Positions 27,121 to 36,232 are shown, numbered from the stretch's first letter. The stretch is 64,000 nt of DNA from Brucella rhizosphaerae (GCF_002252475.1 NZ_NNRK01000029.1:372001-436000), one strand, 5' to 3'. Translations and numbers: made by a program. The notes: generated by a model from the sequence alone, not told the origin.

Positions 27121-28269
27121 ATGCCCAACATCGTTGAGATCGCCGATCTAAAGCGGCTTGCACAGCGCCGTGTCCCGAAAATGTTCTTCGATTATGCAGA
27201 TTCCGGCGCATGGACTGAGTCTACTTATCGCGCAAACGAGGCTGATTTCGCAAAGATCAAGTTGCGTCAACGCGTGCTGGTCGACATGACCAATCGCTCG
27301 CTTGAAACAACAATGATCGGCGAAAAGGTAGCTATGCCTGTCGCCCTCGCCCCAACTGGCCTCACCGGCATGCAACACGCAGACGGTGAAATGCTCGCAG
27401 CGCAGGCTGCTGAAGCCTTCGGCGTTCCTTTCACACTTTCCACGATGAGCATTTGCTCCATCGAAGATGTGGCATCGGTGACCAGGAAGCCATTCTGGTT
27501 CCAGCTCTATGTGATGAAAGACCGCGAGTTCGTGAAGAACCTGATCAGCCGCGCCAAGGCTGCCGGTTGTTCCGCATTGGTCCTCACGCTTGACCTTCAG
27601 ATTCTCGGCCAGCGCCACAAAGATTTGCGCAATGGGCTGTCCGCTCCGCCAAAGTTCACACCAAAGCACATCTGGCAGATGGCAACCCGTCCCGGCTGGT
27701 GCATGGGTATGCTTGGCACGCAGCGCCGTACATTCCGCAACATTGCAGGCCACGCCAAGAATGTGGCCGACCTCTCTTCGCTCGCTTCATGGACTGCGGA
27801 ACAGTTTGATCCGCAGCTCAACTGGAGCGATGTCGCATGGATCAAAGAGCAATGGGGTGGCAAGCTTATTCTCAAGGGCATACTCGATGTTGAAGATGCC
27901 CAGATGGCAGCGAAGACCGGCGCCGATGCGATTATCGTATCCAACCATGGCGGCCGTCAGCTTGATGGTGCAGTCTCCTCGATTTCGATGCTCAAGCCAA
28001 TTGTTGACGCCGTGGGCGACAAGATCGAAGTCCACATGGACGGTGGTGTCCGCTCAGGTCAGGATGTACTGAAAGCCCGTGCACTTGGGGCACAGGGTGT
28101 CTTCATCGGCCGTCCATTCCTTTATGGTCTGGGTGCCATGGGCAAGGAAGGCGTGACGCTGGCGTTGGAAATCATCCGCAAAGAACTTGATATCACCATG
28201 GCGCTTTGCGGCAAGCGTAACATTAACGATATTGACCAGTCGGTTATTCACTCGGTCGATTTCAAGTAA
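27121..28269 (+). CDS. lldD: FMN-dependent L-lactate dehydrogenase / 2-hydroxyacid oxidase
   Basis: Oxidises L-lactate (or a related L-2-hydroxyacid) to the 2-oxoacid at the inner membrane and passes electrons to the respiratory chain. The 382-residue TIM-barrel protein shows PVALAPTGLTGMQHADGE, FQLYVMKDREF and the active-site SNHGGRQLDGA with the catalytic His. HMDGGVRSGQDVLKARALGA (FMN phosphate) and FIGRPFLYGLGAMG follow. GGGAGA stands just before ATG 27121. The length matches LldD. It is a single gene with its own terminator; no lactate permease is adjacent. Confidence 0.93.
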   Translation: MPNIVEIADLKRLAQRRVPKMFFDYADSGAWTESTYRANEADFAKIKLRQRVLVDMTNRSLETTMIGEKVAMPVALAPTGLTGMQHADGEMLAAQAAEAFGVPFTLSTMSICSIEDVASVTRKPFWFQLYVMKDREFVKNLISRAKAAGCSALVLTLDLQILGQRHKDLRNGLSAPPKFTPKHIWQMATRPGWCMGMLGTQRRTFRNIAGHAKNVADLSSLASWTAEQFDPQLNWSDVAWIKEQWGGKLILKGILDVEDAQMAAKTGADAIIVSNHGGRQLDGAVSSISMLKPIVDAVGDKIEVHMDGGVRSGQDVLKARALGAQGVFIGRPFLYGLGAMGKEGVTLALEIIRKELDITMALCGKRNINDIDQSVIHSVDFK

Positions 28270-28274
28270 AAAGT

Positions 28275-28302
28275 GTAAAACCCGGCTCAGTCCGGGTTTT
28301 AC
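28275..28302 (+). terminator. Terminator after lldD
   Basis: GTAAAACCCGG pairs with CCGGGTTTTAC across six bases, an 11-bp stem. Confidence 0.88.
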
Positions 28303-28407
28303 AGCGCCTATATATTAGTTTGCATGCATATAATACTACTGTAAGTTTAGTGCTAGCTAATAAGAAGTAACGATAGTTTAAGCATATTCATTTACCTTCT
28401 TTAGCCA

Positions 28408-28423
28408 ACGGTTCGGGAACCGT
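28408..28423. promoter_or_regulatory. Short hairpin in the omp leader
   Basis: ACGGTTC and GAACCGT arms around GG, 26 bases before the outer-membrane protein start. It may be an operator or a stabilising 5' stem. Confidence 0.45.
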
Positions 28424-28449
28424 GATTATTTTCGGTTGGAGTTGGGTAG

Positions 28450-29304
28450 ATGAAATATGTTTCCGCGATAGCGCTCTTAGCATGTGGGGTGCTAATCGGT
28501 GCGAATGGAGCGCACGCAGCTGACATCATTTTTGAGGAGCCGGTCGCAATAGCGCCTGTCCCTGTTGCCTCCGGCTGGTATATTCGCGGCGATATCGGCT
28601 ATAATTTCAAGAACAATACTGATGGTGACTGGGCCTTCTGGAACCAGTTTGATCCACCTTATCGTGGCATCGATGACACTTTGCGGTATGACGGTTTCAA
28701 GCTTAAAGGCGGCGCATCTTATGGCGTGGGTGTCGGCTATCGTTTCAACGAGATGTTCCGCACAGATGCAACGCTGGACTTTTTCCGTGCTGGCATCAAG
28801 GGTAAAACCGATTGCCCAAGCTATGTAAAAGCCGCCAAGGGCTTCAACCTTATTGAAGACAATTGCCATTATGAAGATTCCTCGACTGCAAACGTCTGGA
28901 CCGCAATGGCAAACGCCTATGTCGATCTGCCAAAGGTTGGAATGGTCACGCCATATCTCGGAGCCGGTCTTGGTGCCGCTTTCGTAAACTATGACACGTT
29001 CAAATCTCACGAAGTCTGCGCTGGTTGCACCTATTCGAGCGAGAAAGAAGGCCTCGACAGCTGGCGTTTTGCCATGGCGTTGATGGCTGGTGTGAGCTAC
29101 GATTTGACCGATCAGCTCAAGCTTGATCTTGGTTATCGCTATCTGCGTGTGAACGGCGGAAAAGCCTATGGTTACGATGCCGCAGACCGCAGCACGAACC
29201 CGTTTGGCAATGTTGAAGGTCCAGGCGCGACTGGAACACAAGCCAAAGACAATGGATTTAATATTCACACAGTCCGGGCAGGTCTCCGCTACGAATTCCG
29301 TTAA
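28450..29304 (+). CDS. Outer-membrane beta-barrel protein, Omp25/Omp31-like
   Basis: A 284-residue precursor with a signal peptide (MKYVSAIALLACGVLIGANG, cut near AHA-AD). An eight-strand-type barrel is rich in alternating aromatic residues (GWYIRGDIGYNF; ASYGVGVGYRFN; VTPYLGAGLGAAFVNYD; LKLDLGYRYLRVNGG). It ends in LRYEFR, so the terminal aromatic is second from last. Four cysteines in surface-loop positions (CPSY, NCHYE, VCAGC) could form disulphides, which is less common in this family. It is a single gene with a strong terminator. The function is probably surface or structural; I cannot name a ligand. Confidence 0.85.
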   Translation: MKYVSAIALLACGVLIGANGAHAADIIFEEPVAIAPVPVASGWYIRGDIGYNFKNNTDGDWAFWNQFDPPYRGIDDTLRYDGFKLKGGASYGVGVGYRFNEMFRTDATLDFFRAGIKGKTDCPSYVKAAKGFNLIEDNCHYEDSSTANVWTAMANAYVDLPKVGMVTPYLGAGLGAAFVNYDTFKSHEVCAGCTYSSEKEGLDSWRFAMALMAGVSYDLTDQLKLDLGYRYLRVNGGKAYGYDAADRSTNPFGNVEGPGATGTQAKDNGFNIHTVRAGLRYEFR

Positions 29305-29329
29305 GAAACAGCCCAGTTACTTAAAACAA

Positions 29330-29352
29330 AAGCCCGGCAGTTTGCCGGGCTT
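29330..29352. terminator. Terminator after the outer-membrane protein gene
   Basis: AAGCCCGGCA / TGCCGGGCTT with loop GTT and a T-run. It lies between convergent genes and can serve both. Confidence 0.9.
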
Positions 29353-29354
29353 TT

Positions 29355-29822
29355 TTATGTGCGTGAGGGCGGTGTTTTCGACAGAAGCACTGTGCGAATT
29401 GCAAAGCTCGAATGAATACGCGCTACTCCTGGCAGACGCGACAATATTTCCTTGTGAATGATTTCATAAGACGCCGCGTTCTCGGCTTCAACTCGCAGAA
29501 TATAATCGGCATCGCCTGTCATCAGGTAACATTCCTGCACTTCTGGATGACGGCGCACAGCCTCTTCAAAGCGATTGAGATATTCTTCAGTCTGTCGATC
29601 CAGCGTGATACGGACAATCGCTACAAGTCGTTCATCACCACCTGAAGAACCAACAATCGCGGTATATCCGCGAATGACGCCACTCTCCTCCAATATCTGC
29701 ACACGGCGCAGACATGCCGATTGCGACAAGCCAACCTCCGCTGCAAGCTGGCTATTGGTCATGCGTCCTTCCCGACGAAGGCAGCGGATTATATTGCGGT
29801 CGATGTTATCAAGTGCGGACAT
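29355..29822 (-). CDS. Lrp/AsnC-family regulator, probable activator of dadXA
   Basis: A 155-residue regulator: helix-turn-helix about 5-60 (TNSQLAAEVGLSQSACLRRV) and an AsnC/RAM ligand domain about 70-145 (ECYLMTGDADYILRV). It is divergent from the alanine racemase and D-amino-acid dehydrogenase genes. In Agrobacterium and Pseudomonas an Lrp-type protein at this position senses alanine and switches on dadA; the same is inferred here. Its start at 29822 lies near two palindromes in the shared gap. Confidence 0.92.
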   Translation of the reverse strand: MSALDNIDRNIIRCLRREGRMTNSQLAAEVGLSQSACLRRVQILEESGVIRGYTAIVGSSGGDERLVAIVRITLDRQTEEYLNRFEEAVRRHPEVQECYLMTGDADYILRVEAENAASYEIIHKEILSRLPGVARIHSSFAIRTVLLSKTPPSRT

Positions 29823-29862
29823 GCAGATTCTTCAACCAAATAGCTAATAGATGCGCAGCATG

Positions 29863-29876
29863 TGCGAAAATTCGCA
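29863..29876. promoter_or_regulatory. Palindrome, candidate Lrp operator at dad promoter
   Basis: TGCGAA and TTCGCA around AA. A second palindrome ATTCGAAT lies at 29901-29908. Both are in the divergent lrp/dadX gap. Confidence 0.45.
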
Positions 29877-30039
29877 TAATCTGCGACAAATAGCAAAAAC
29901 ATTCGAATAGTCTTCTACTAACATAGATCTAGCGCTTCTTGGGCAGGACAATTCATAGTCAGGTCTGTTGCGTGCTGTGCTTTTGGGAGGAAGCGGATAA
30001 AATCCAGTCCATCCCGCCAACAAGCTGAGTGCACTGGAA

Positions 30040-31191
30040 ATGACCGATATGTCGATGCATTTTTCTCAAACTGAACGCGACCTGGCCGCCGGCGGCGTTT
30101 TGACCATCGACCTGGCCGCCTTGCGCCACAACTATTCTGCCATCGCCAGCCGCATTGCGCCGACACGAGCCGCAGCGGTTGTGAAAGCAAATGCCTATGG
30201 GTTGGGCGCCGAGCGGGTGGCACCTGCATTCTATGAAGCAGGCTGCCGCGATTTCTTCGTGGCCCACCTTGGTGAAGCCATCGCTTTGAGGCCATTTCTC
30301 AATCCGGATGCGACCATTTACGTGCTCAATGGCCTTCAGCCAGGCACTGAAGCCGCCTGCGCCCGCGAAAAGATTTTGCCTGTTCTCAACTCCCTGGAAC
30401 AGATTGAAAACTGGTCGGTACTTGCCTCAAGTTTGAGCGAAAAACTGCCAGCTCTTCTGCAAATCGACACAGGCATGTCGCGCCTTGGCCTTTCCGCGAG
30501 TGAACTCAATCAACTTGTCGATGATCAGCATTTGCTTGATCATATCGATGTGAAGTTTGTCATCAGTCATCTTGCAAGCGGTGATGAGCCGGAAAGTCCA
30601 GCCAATGCCCGCCAGCTGGCAGCAATGACGGCAGCGCTTGCGCGCCTGCCAAAACTGCCCGTTGCCTTTTCCAACTCCGGCGGCTGTTTCCTCGAAAACA
30701 CTTATTATTTCGATCTCGCGCGCCCCGGCGTTGCACTCTACGGTGTCGGCCCGGCAACGGGTGAGAATCCGATCAAGCCCGTGCTGGAGCTCTCGGCTCG
30801 CGTCATTCAGGTTCGTGACATCGATAAGGGCGCAGCGGTCGGCTATGGCGGCACATTCATCGCAGACAAGCCTATGCAGATTGCAACCATTGCAGTCGGT
30901 TATGCCGATGGCTGGTTCCGCGCTTTGAGCAATAATGGCTCCGCCTTTTATGGCGATACGCGCCTGCCAATCGTCGGTCGTGTTTCAATGGATTCAATCA
31001 CGCTTGATGTAACAGCACTGCCAGAAGGTACACTCAAGCTCGGCAGTCTGGTCGAACTCGTCGGTCCGCACCAGCGGCTCGAAGATGTGGCGCATGATTG
31101 CGATACCATCCCTTATGAAATCCTGACTTCATTAGGCCACCGCTATGCCCGTGTTTACGTGGATAGTCTGGCAGCAAAAAAACAAGCATAA
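30040..31191 (+). CDS. dadX: Catabolic alanine racemase
   Basis: A PLP enzyme that interconverts L- and D-alanine, feeding DadA. The 383-residue protein has the PLP lysine in AAAVVKANAYGLG (Lys49 from ATG 30040), LQIDTGMSRLGL, RPGVALYGVGP and the catalytic tyrosine region VGYGGTFIADKP. Three in-frame ATGs (30040, 30049, 30055) are possible and none has a strong ribosome site. It is followed by dadA after 15 bases. Its place with dadA and a divergent Lrp gene makes it the catabolic (DadX) rather than the wall-synthesis (Alr) enzyme. Confidence 0.93.
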   Translation: MTDMSMHFSQTERDLAAGGVLTIDLAALRHNYSAIASRIAPTRAAAVVKANAYGLGAERVAPAFYEAGCRDFFVAHLGEAIALRPFLNPDATIYVLNGLQPGTEAACAREKILPVLNSLEQIENWSVLASSLSEKLPALLQIDTGMSRLGLSASELNQLVDDQHLLDHIDVKFVISHLASGDEPESPANARQLAAMTAALARLPKLPVAFSNSGGCFLENTYYFDLARPGVALYGVGPATGENPIKPVLELSARVIQVRDIDKGAAVGYGGTFIADKPMQIATIAVGYADGWFRALSNNGSAFYGDTRLPIVGRVSMDSITLDVTALPEGTLKLGSLVELVGPHQRLEDVAHDCDTIPYEILTSLGHRYARVYVDSLAAKKQA

Positions 31192-31206
31192 TAATAAGAG
31201 GCGAAC

Positions 31207-32457
31207 ATGCAGATCACCATTCTCGGCAGCGGCGTCATCGGCGTCACCACGGCTTATTATTTGGCCAGGCTCGGCCATGAAGTCACCGTCATCGACCGCG
31301 AGGAAGGCCCTGCACTCGAAACCAGCTTCGCCAATGCCGGTCAGATTTCACCGGGTTATGCTTCGCCATGGGCAGCGCCAGGCGTGCCGATGAAAGCTGC
31401 CAAGTGGTTGTTTCAGAAACATGCACCGCTGGTTCTTCGTCTGACAACCGATCCCAAGCAGTATAGCTGGCTTTTGCAGATGCTCGCGAACTGCACAGAG
31501 AGCCGATACAAGGTCAATAAAACCCGCATGGTGCGCGTGGCCGAATATAGCCGCGACTGCATGATCGCGCTGCGTGATGAAACCGGCATCCAATACGACC
31601 AACGCACACAGGGAACCTTGCAGCTGTTCCGTGAGCAGTATCAGCTCGACGGTATCGGCAAGGATATTGAAGTGCTGCGACAGGACGGCGTACCGTTTGA
31701 AGTCCTCGACCAGGACGATTGCGTTCGTGTTGAACCGGCTCTTGCCCGCGCCAGAGACAAGTTTGTTGGCGGTTTGCGCCTCCCCCACGACGAAACGGGC
31801 GACTGTTTCAAATTCACCAATGCACTTGCCAAGCTTGCAGAAGGTCTGGGCGTAAAATTCCGCTTTGGCATCGATATCAAATCGCTGCTGATATCTGGCG
31901 GCAAAGTGTCGGGTGTCGAAACCTCGGAAGGCGTCCTCACTGCCGATCGCTATGTCGTGGCACTCGGCAGCTATACGCCTGCTCTGGTCAAGTCACTCGG
32001 CCTCAATGCGCCTATCTATCCGGTTAAGGGCTATTCAATCACAGCTCCTATCATCAATGAAGATCTGGCACCGGTCTCGACCGTACTTGATGAGAGCTAC
32101 AAGATCGCCATCACTCGTCTTGGCGACCGCATCCGCGTGGGCGGCATGGCCGAAGTCTCGGGCTTCACCAAGGACCTGCCAGCAGCGCGTCGGGCAACGC
32201 TTGATCTCTCCGTCAGCGATCTGTTCCCCGGCGGTGATCTCAAGGCTGCAACCTTCTGGTCTGGCCTGCGCCCGATGACCCCGGATTCAACTCCGATCAT
32301 CGGTGCCACTCGTTACGACAACGTATTCATCAATGCAGGCCACGGCACGCTTGGTTGGACCATGGGCTGCGGTTCCGGCAAACTTCTGGCGGACCTCATA
32401 TCTGGCAACACACCGGATATCCGCGCCGACGATCTCAGCATTGCGCGATATAACTAG
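31207..32457 (+). CDS. dadA: D-amino-acid dehydrogenase small subunit
   Basis: A membrane-associated flavoprotein that deaminates D-alanine and other D-amino acids to 2-oxoacids and passes electrons to quinones. The 416-residue protein starts with the FAD motif [20 protein letters not shown]. It contains [19 protein letters not shown], typical of DadA, and ends with [35 protein letters not shown] lies just before the start. Together with dadX it lets the cell use alanine as carbon and nitrogen source. Its stop codon TAG is the first part of a dispersed repeat. Confidence 0.96.
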   Translation: MQITILGSGVIGVTTAYYLARLGHEVTVIDREEGPALETSFANAGQISPGYASPWAAPGVPMKAAKWLFQKHAPLVLRLTTDPKQYSWLLQMLANCTESRYKVNKTRMVRVAEYSRDCMIALRDETGIQYDQRTQGTLQLFREQYQLDGIGKDIEVLRQDGVPFEVLDQDDCVRVEPALARARDKFVGGLRLPHDETGDCFKFTNALAKLAEGLGVKFRFGIDIKSLLISGGKVSGVETSEGVLTADRYVVALGSYTPALVKSLGLNAPIYPVKGYSITAPIINEDLAPVSTVLDESYKIAITRLGDRIRVGGMAEVSGFTKDLPAARRATLDLSVSDLFPGGDLKAATFWSGLRPMTPDSTPIIGATRYDNVFINAGHGTLGWTMGCGSGKLLADLISGNTPDIRADDLSIARYN

Positions 32458-32477
32458 TGGTCTGATTCCGACGTTTG
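32454..32477 (+). repeat. GGTCTGATTCCGAC repeat after dadA
   Basis: CTAGTGGTCTGATTCCGACG, then TTTG. It matches 12006-12033 and, inverted, 12056-12078 at the lysR 3' end. The TAG inside CTAG is the dadA stop. Confidence 0.65.
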
Positions 32478-32491
32478 CGAACATAAAAAGA

Positions 32492-32533
32492 CAGAGCATT
32501 TCCAATGATTCATCTGAAACAGGAAATGCTCTG
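32492..32533. terminator. Hairpin between dadA and azlD
   Basis: CAGAGCATTTCC pairs perfectly with GGAAATGCTCTG (12 bp) across 18 bases. There is no T-run. It is the same module as the end of the repeat at 36544-36582 and lies between convergent genes. Confidence 0.7.
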
Positions 32534-32543
32534 GGTTATTCGT

Positions 32544-32846
32544 TCAGCCAAGCATATGGCGCAGCAGCCCTGCGGAAGTGATGGCCACGATTACCGTCAC
32601 CAGCATCGGGAACCGTGTTGCAGCGGCAATCGTCAGTAATAATGCAATTATGTCTGCAGGATTTCCGGTAACGAAATCCGGCGCAATAACGCTGATCAGA
32701 ACGCAGCCCGGCGCGCTTTCCAACAACAATTGGGCGCGCGGGCTCAGTGTACGATTGCGAAGAAAAATATAGCCACCGATGCGCGTCATATAGGTCACGG
32801 AAGCCATGAGCAGAATCGTGATGGCGTGTGAGGGTTCGATCATCAT
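32544..32846 (-). CDS. azlD: AzlD-like branched-chain amino-acid exporter small subunit
   Basis: A 100-residue membrane protein with three or four hydrophobic segments (ITILLMASVTYMTRIGG; CVLISVIAPDFV; IIALLLTIAAATRFPMLVTV). It pairs with AzlC to export branched-chain amino acids. The start at 32846 overlaps the azlC stop by four bases (ATGA), so the shorter protein is chosen over a 148-residue form that would run back into azlC. The C terminus LLRHMLG is close to the hairpin that ends the unit. Confidence 0.87.
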   Translation of the reverse strand: MMIEPSHAITILLMASVTYMTRIGGYIFLRNRTLSPRAQLLLESAPGCVLISVIAPDFVTGNPADIIALLLTIAAATRFPMLVTVIVAITSAGLLRHMLG

Positions 32847-33565
32847 TCTGGTTTCGCCTGCTGCCATGCAACCATAAGCCCCGCGACAACACCCGCTGGC
32901 ACATACCAGGCGCCCGGAATGGTGAGATAGGTTATACCTGCCACTACCAGACTGACCAGCCAGGGCAATGCCGCGACAGGCCCTTTCCACATACCGGCGA
33001 GGATGACGATAAAGACGGCTGGAAATGCCATATCAAAGCCGAAGCGCTTAACGTCACCAAGCACAGGGCCAACCAGCGCACCAACGGTGGTGAATAATAT
33101 CCATGTCACATACAGGCCCAGTGCTGCGCCAAAATAATAACGGATACTGAAGTGACCGCCCGACTTGCGCGCATCCGCAAGTCCCATGGCCCAGCTCTCG
33201 TCACACATGAAAAACAGCGTCAGAAAGGCCTTGCGTTTCGGCAGATGCCTGATGAATGGAGCAAGTGCTGCGCCCATCAGAAAATGGCGGCTATTGACCA
33301 GAAAAGTTATCGCAACAATCAGCAGAATATGCGGTGGCGATGTCCACAAACCAATGGCCGCGAACTCGGAACCACCACCGAAATTCAGGCCCGTCATCAT
33401 CGGCACTTCAATGGCGCTTAAGCCTTTTTGAGTGGCTTGCGCACCCAGCAGCAAAGCAAACGGAACGAAGCTTAAAAAGACAGGAATTGCTTCCCGCAGG
33501 CCGCGCAAAGTTTCAGACTGTCGAGAGATACCACTCTGCCCCTCGACAAAATCCATACTACGCAT
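32843..33565 (-). CDS. azlC: AzlC-family branched-chain amino-acid exporter
   Basis: A 240-residue inner-membrane protein with about seven hydrophobic segments, typical of AzlC/YgaZ (VFLSFVPFALLLGAQATQKG; FLVNSRHFLMGAALAPFIR; FFMCDESWAMGLAD). It forms the exporter with AzlD. ATG 33565 has GGAAGGA eight bases upstream. The divergent Lrp-type gene 147 bases away is its probable regulator, comparable to AzlB of Bacillus subtilis. Confidence 0.9.
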   Translation of the reverse strand: MRSMDFVEGQSGISRQSETLRGLREAIPVFLSFVPFALLLGAQATQKGLSAIEVPMMTGLNFGGGSEFAAIGLWTSPPHILLIVAITFLVNSRHFLMGAALAPFIRHLPKRKAFLTLFFMCDESWAMGLADARKSGGHFSIRYYFGAALGLYVTWILFTTVGALVGPVLGDVKRFGFDMAFPAVFIVILAGMWKGPVAALPWLVSLVVAGITYLTIPGAWYVPAGVVAGLMVAWQQAKPE

Positions 33566-33712
33566 TGATTATTTCCTTCCGGAAGATCAGCAAGGTCGCT
33601 TATTTTGAGTCGGAAAAATACACCAGCTCGCATAGATTTTTGTTGCTTTTACGCTCACTATGCTCAGTATATTGATTGATAATGCCAACAATATTCATTC
33701 AGGCGCATTAAA

Positions 33713-34177
33713 ATGCCAACATCAATTGACGCAATCGACCGTGCGATTCTCAGAGTTCTCCAGCAGGAGGGCAAGATTAACAACACCGAACTTGCCGAGC
33801 GTGTTGGCCTGTCGCCGTCGCCGTGTCTGCGCCGGGTTAAGCAACTCGAAGATGCGGGTTTCATTGAACGTTATGTTGCACTGGTCGATGCTGCCAAGCT
33901 CGGCATGGGGTTCACAGTCTATGTCCGCATATGGCTGACCGGTCAGGATGAGGAAACCGTCGCAACTTTCGTTAAAGCCATTGAGAAGTTGCCGCAGATT
34001 GTGGAATGCCACCTGATGGCTGGCGATTGCGATTTCCTGCTGCGAGTCATCACTCCCGATCTGGAAGGATTTAGAAAATTCCAGATGGAATATATCGGCA
34101 AGATCAAAGGCGTCCGGAACATAAAATCTGAAATTCCGATGCAGCAGATCAAACGCTCGTGGGTCGTGCCTATTTAA
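33713..34177 (+). CDS. Lrp/AsnC-family regulator, divergent from azlCD
   Basis: A 154-residue protein with helix-turn-helix (NNTELAERVGLSPSPCLRRV, about 24-43) and AsnC ligand domain (VECHLMAGDCDFLLRVITPD, about 100-119). It is one of three Lrp-type genes in the window, each facing a different amino-acid transport or catabolic unit. Position implies control of azlCD by a branched-chain or related amino acid. The direct repeat AATGCCAACA (near 33680 and 33711) lies in the gap before its start and may be chance. Confidence 0.9.
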   Translation: MPTSIDAIDRAILRVLQQEGKINNTELAERVGLSPSPCLRRVKQLEDAGFIERYVALVDAAKLGMGFTVYVRIWLTGQDEETVATFVKAIEKLPQIVECHLMAGDCDFLLRVITPDLEGFRKFQMEYIGKIKGVRNIKSEIPMQQIKRSWVVPI

Positions 34178-34180
34178 GTA

Positions 34181-34729
34181 TCAGAAGCTTGGGGGTGTAC
34201 AGGCGCTGACAATTTCGCAGGCGACCGGGCCCACACATCGGAAACGATGGGGCAGCTTACTTGAGAAGTAATAGGCGTCTCCCGGTCCCAGAATGCGTCG
34301 TTCACTGCCAACCGTGACCTCGATGCGACCAGCAATAACAATCCCGCCCTCTTCACCTTCATGCATGAGCAGAACCTTACCTGTATCCGAACCCGGTTCG
34401 TAGCGCTCTTTGAGGATTTGCAAAGAGCGCGAAAAGAGATGATCCCCAACCTGACGATAGGAAATTGGCCCTTTGCCAATTTCAATCAGCTCATCCGCCT
34501 GATAAAATACCTTGTGTGGCGCATCCGGTTCGAGCGCGAAAAACTCGGCCATTCCAATCGGAATACCGTCAAGAATGCGCTTCAATGCGCCAACGGATGG
34601 ATTGGACTGGTTGGCCTCTATCAACGATATGGTAGAATTGGTTACGCCAGCCCGTTTTGCCAGCTCTCGCTGGGACAGATTCTGTCGCATTCGCACATAG
34701 CGAAGCCGGCCGCCAATATCGATGCTCAT
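34181..34729 (-). CDS. XRE-cupin regulator, PuuR-like
   Basis: A 182-residue regulator with an N-terminal XRE helix-turn-helix (about 8-62, LSQRELAKRAGVTNSTISLI) and a C-terminal cupin (about 105-175, LLMHEGEEGGIVIAGRIEVT). PuuR-type proteins repress polyamine or amino-acid catabolic genes and release DNA when the cupin binds a ligand. It is divergent from the omega-amino-acid aminotransferase, which it very likely controls. It ends four bases beyond the Lrp gene, convergent, with no visible terminator between. Confidence 0.9.
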   Translation of the reverse strand: MSIDIGGRLRYVRMRQNLSQRELAKRAGVTNSTISLIEANQSNPSVGALKRILDGIPIGMAEFFALEPDAPHKVFYQADELIEIGKGPISYRQVGDHLFSRSLQILKERYEPGSDTGKVLLMHEGEEGGIVIAGRIEVTVGSERRILGPGDAYYFSSKLPHRFRCVGPVACEIVSACTPPSF

Positions 34730-34771
34730 CGACAGTTCCTCTTACTGTTTATGATGTTCGATATATCACAA

Positions 34772-34787
34772 ACTTTGATTTCAAAGT
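34772..34787. promoter_or_regulatory. Palindrome, candidate XRE-cupin operator
   Basis: ACTTTGA and TCAAAGT around TT, in the gap between the regulator and the aminotransferase. Confidence 0.5.
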
Positions 34788-34876
34788 ACGTAATTTCAAT
34801 GAGTTAAATTACCAGAGAAAAGGACTTGTTGCCTTCGACAAAGCGTGTCCTCCTGCTCTCAAAACAGGAGGTACTT

Positions 34877-36205
34877 ATGCTCACCAATACCAACGCGCCA
34901 AGTCTTGATAATTTCTGGATGCCGTTCACGGCCAACCGTCAGTTCAAGGCCGCTCCCCGCCTGCTCGCAAGCGCTTCGGGCATGTATTATACCGATGTCG
35001 ACGGCAAACAGGTTCTGGATGGCACGGCTGGTCTTTGGTGCTGCAACGCTGGTCATGGCCGCAAGCGGATCACCGAAGCAGTCGAACGTCAGATTTCGAC
35101 CATGGACTTCGCCCCCACCTTCCAGATGGGCCACAATGTTGCGTTCGATTTCGCAGAGAAACTCGCAGCCATCGCGCCTGGCGGACCGGATGCCAGGCTT
35201 GATCGCGTCTTCTTCACCAATTCCGGTTCGGAATCTGTCGATACTGCGCTGAAGATTGCAATCGCCTATCAGCGTGCAATCGGTCAGGGCACACGTACCC
35301 TCGTGATCGGTCGTGAAAAGGGATATCACGGCGTCGGCTTCGGCGGCATTTCCGTGGGTGGCCTTGTCAACAACCGTCGCGTCTTCCCACAAATCCCTGC
35401 CGACCATATGCGCCATACACTCGATGTCGGACGCAATGCCTTCTCCAAGGGACTGCCGCAACACGGTATCGAGCTCGCCGACGATCTTGAACGTCTGGTC
35501 CAGCTGCATGGTGCGGAAAAGATTGCAGCCGTTATCGTTGAACCAATGTCGGGTTCTGCTGGTGTTGTTCTCCCACCAAAGGGTTATCTGGAACGCATCC
35601 GCGCAACCGCTGACAAGCATGGCATCCTCGTGATCTATGACGAAGTCATCACCGGCTTCGGTCGCCTTGGCACACCGTTCGCAGTCGATTATTTCGGTGT
35701 CGTTCCCGATCTGGTAACCACTGCGAAGGGCCTGACCAACGGCGCCATTCCAATGGGCGCAGTCTTTTCCAGTCGCGCAGTGCATGATGCTCTGATGACT
35801 GGCCCGGAAAACGCCATCGAACTGTTCCATGGCTACACCTATTCCGGCCATCCGGTCGCTTGCGCTGCTGGTCTTGCAACGCTCGAAATCTATGCTGAAG
35901 AAGGTCTGTTGACCCGCGGTGCCGAACTGGCCGAGCATTGGCAAAACGCTCTGCATTCACTCAAGGATGCGCCGAATGTCATCGACATCCGCAATCTTGG
36001 TCTGGTGGGCGCTATTGAGCTTTCGTCGCGCGAAGGCGCTGTAGGCGCACGCGCTTATGACGTCTTCACCGATTGCTTCGAAAAAGGCCTGCTGATCCGC
36101 GTCACCGGCGATGTTATTGCTCTTTCCCCACCACTCATCGTGGAAAAAGAACAGATCGACACCATCGTGTCCGTCATCAGAGATGCTCTTAAACGCGCGG
36201 CCTGA
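34877..36205 (+). CDS. Omega-amino acid:pyruvate aminotransferase (beta-alanine type)
   Basis: A class III PLP aminotransferase, 442 residues. Features are DGTAGLWCCNAGHGR, TNSGSESVDTALKIA, GYHGVGFGGISVGGL, Asp255 in VIYDEVITGFGRLG and the PLP lysine Lys284 in TTAKGLTNGAIPMGAV. This pattern matches BauA-type enzymes that move the amino group of beta-alanine or another omega-amino acid to pyruvate. AGGAGGT four bases before ATG 34877 fixes the start; the frame extends upstream to 34826 without such a site. The divergent PuuR-like regulator suggests induction by the substrate, perhaps from polyamine breakdown. No semialdehyde dehydrogenase gene is adjacent. Confidence 0.9.
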   Translation: MLTNTNAPSLDNFWMPFTANRQFKAAPRLLASASGMYYTDVDGKQVLDGTAGLWCCNAGHGRKRITEAVERQISTMDFAPTFQMGHNVAFDFAEKLAAIAPGGPDARLDRVFFTNSGSESVDTALKIAIAYQRAIGQGTRTLVIGREKGYHGVGFGGISVGGLVNNRRVFPQIPADHMRHTLDVGRNAFSKGLPQHGIELADDLERLVQLHGAEKIAAVIVEPMSGSAGVVLPPKGYLERIRATADKHGILVIYDEVITGFGRLGTPFAVDYFGVVPDLVTTAKGLTNGAIPMGAVFSSRAVHDALMTGPENAIELFHGYTYSGHPVACAAGLATLEIYAEEGLLTRGAELAEHWQNALHSLKDAPNVIDIRNLGLVGAIELSSREGAVGARAYDVFTDCFEKGLLIRVTGDVIALSPPLIVEKEQIDTIVSVIRDALKRAA

Positions 36206-36232
36206 TCACCACCCAGATTTCGCCGCAACTTG

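Noticed and set aside
33680..33720. Direct repeat AATGCCAACA before the third Lrp gene as an operator
   Set aside because: One copy runs into the coding start; two 10-base matches in AT-rich sequence are weak evidence.
34859..35956. A 365-codon open frame opposite the aminotransferase
   Set aside because: Antisense to a well-supported PLP enzyme, with no motifs of its own.
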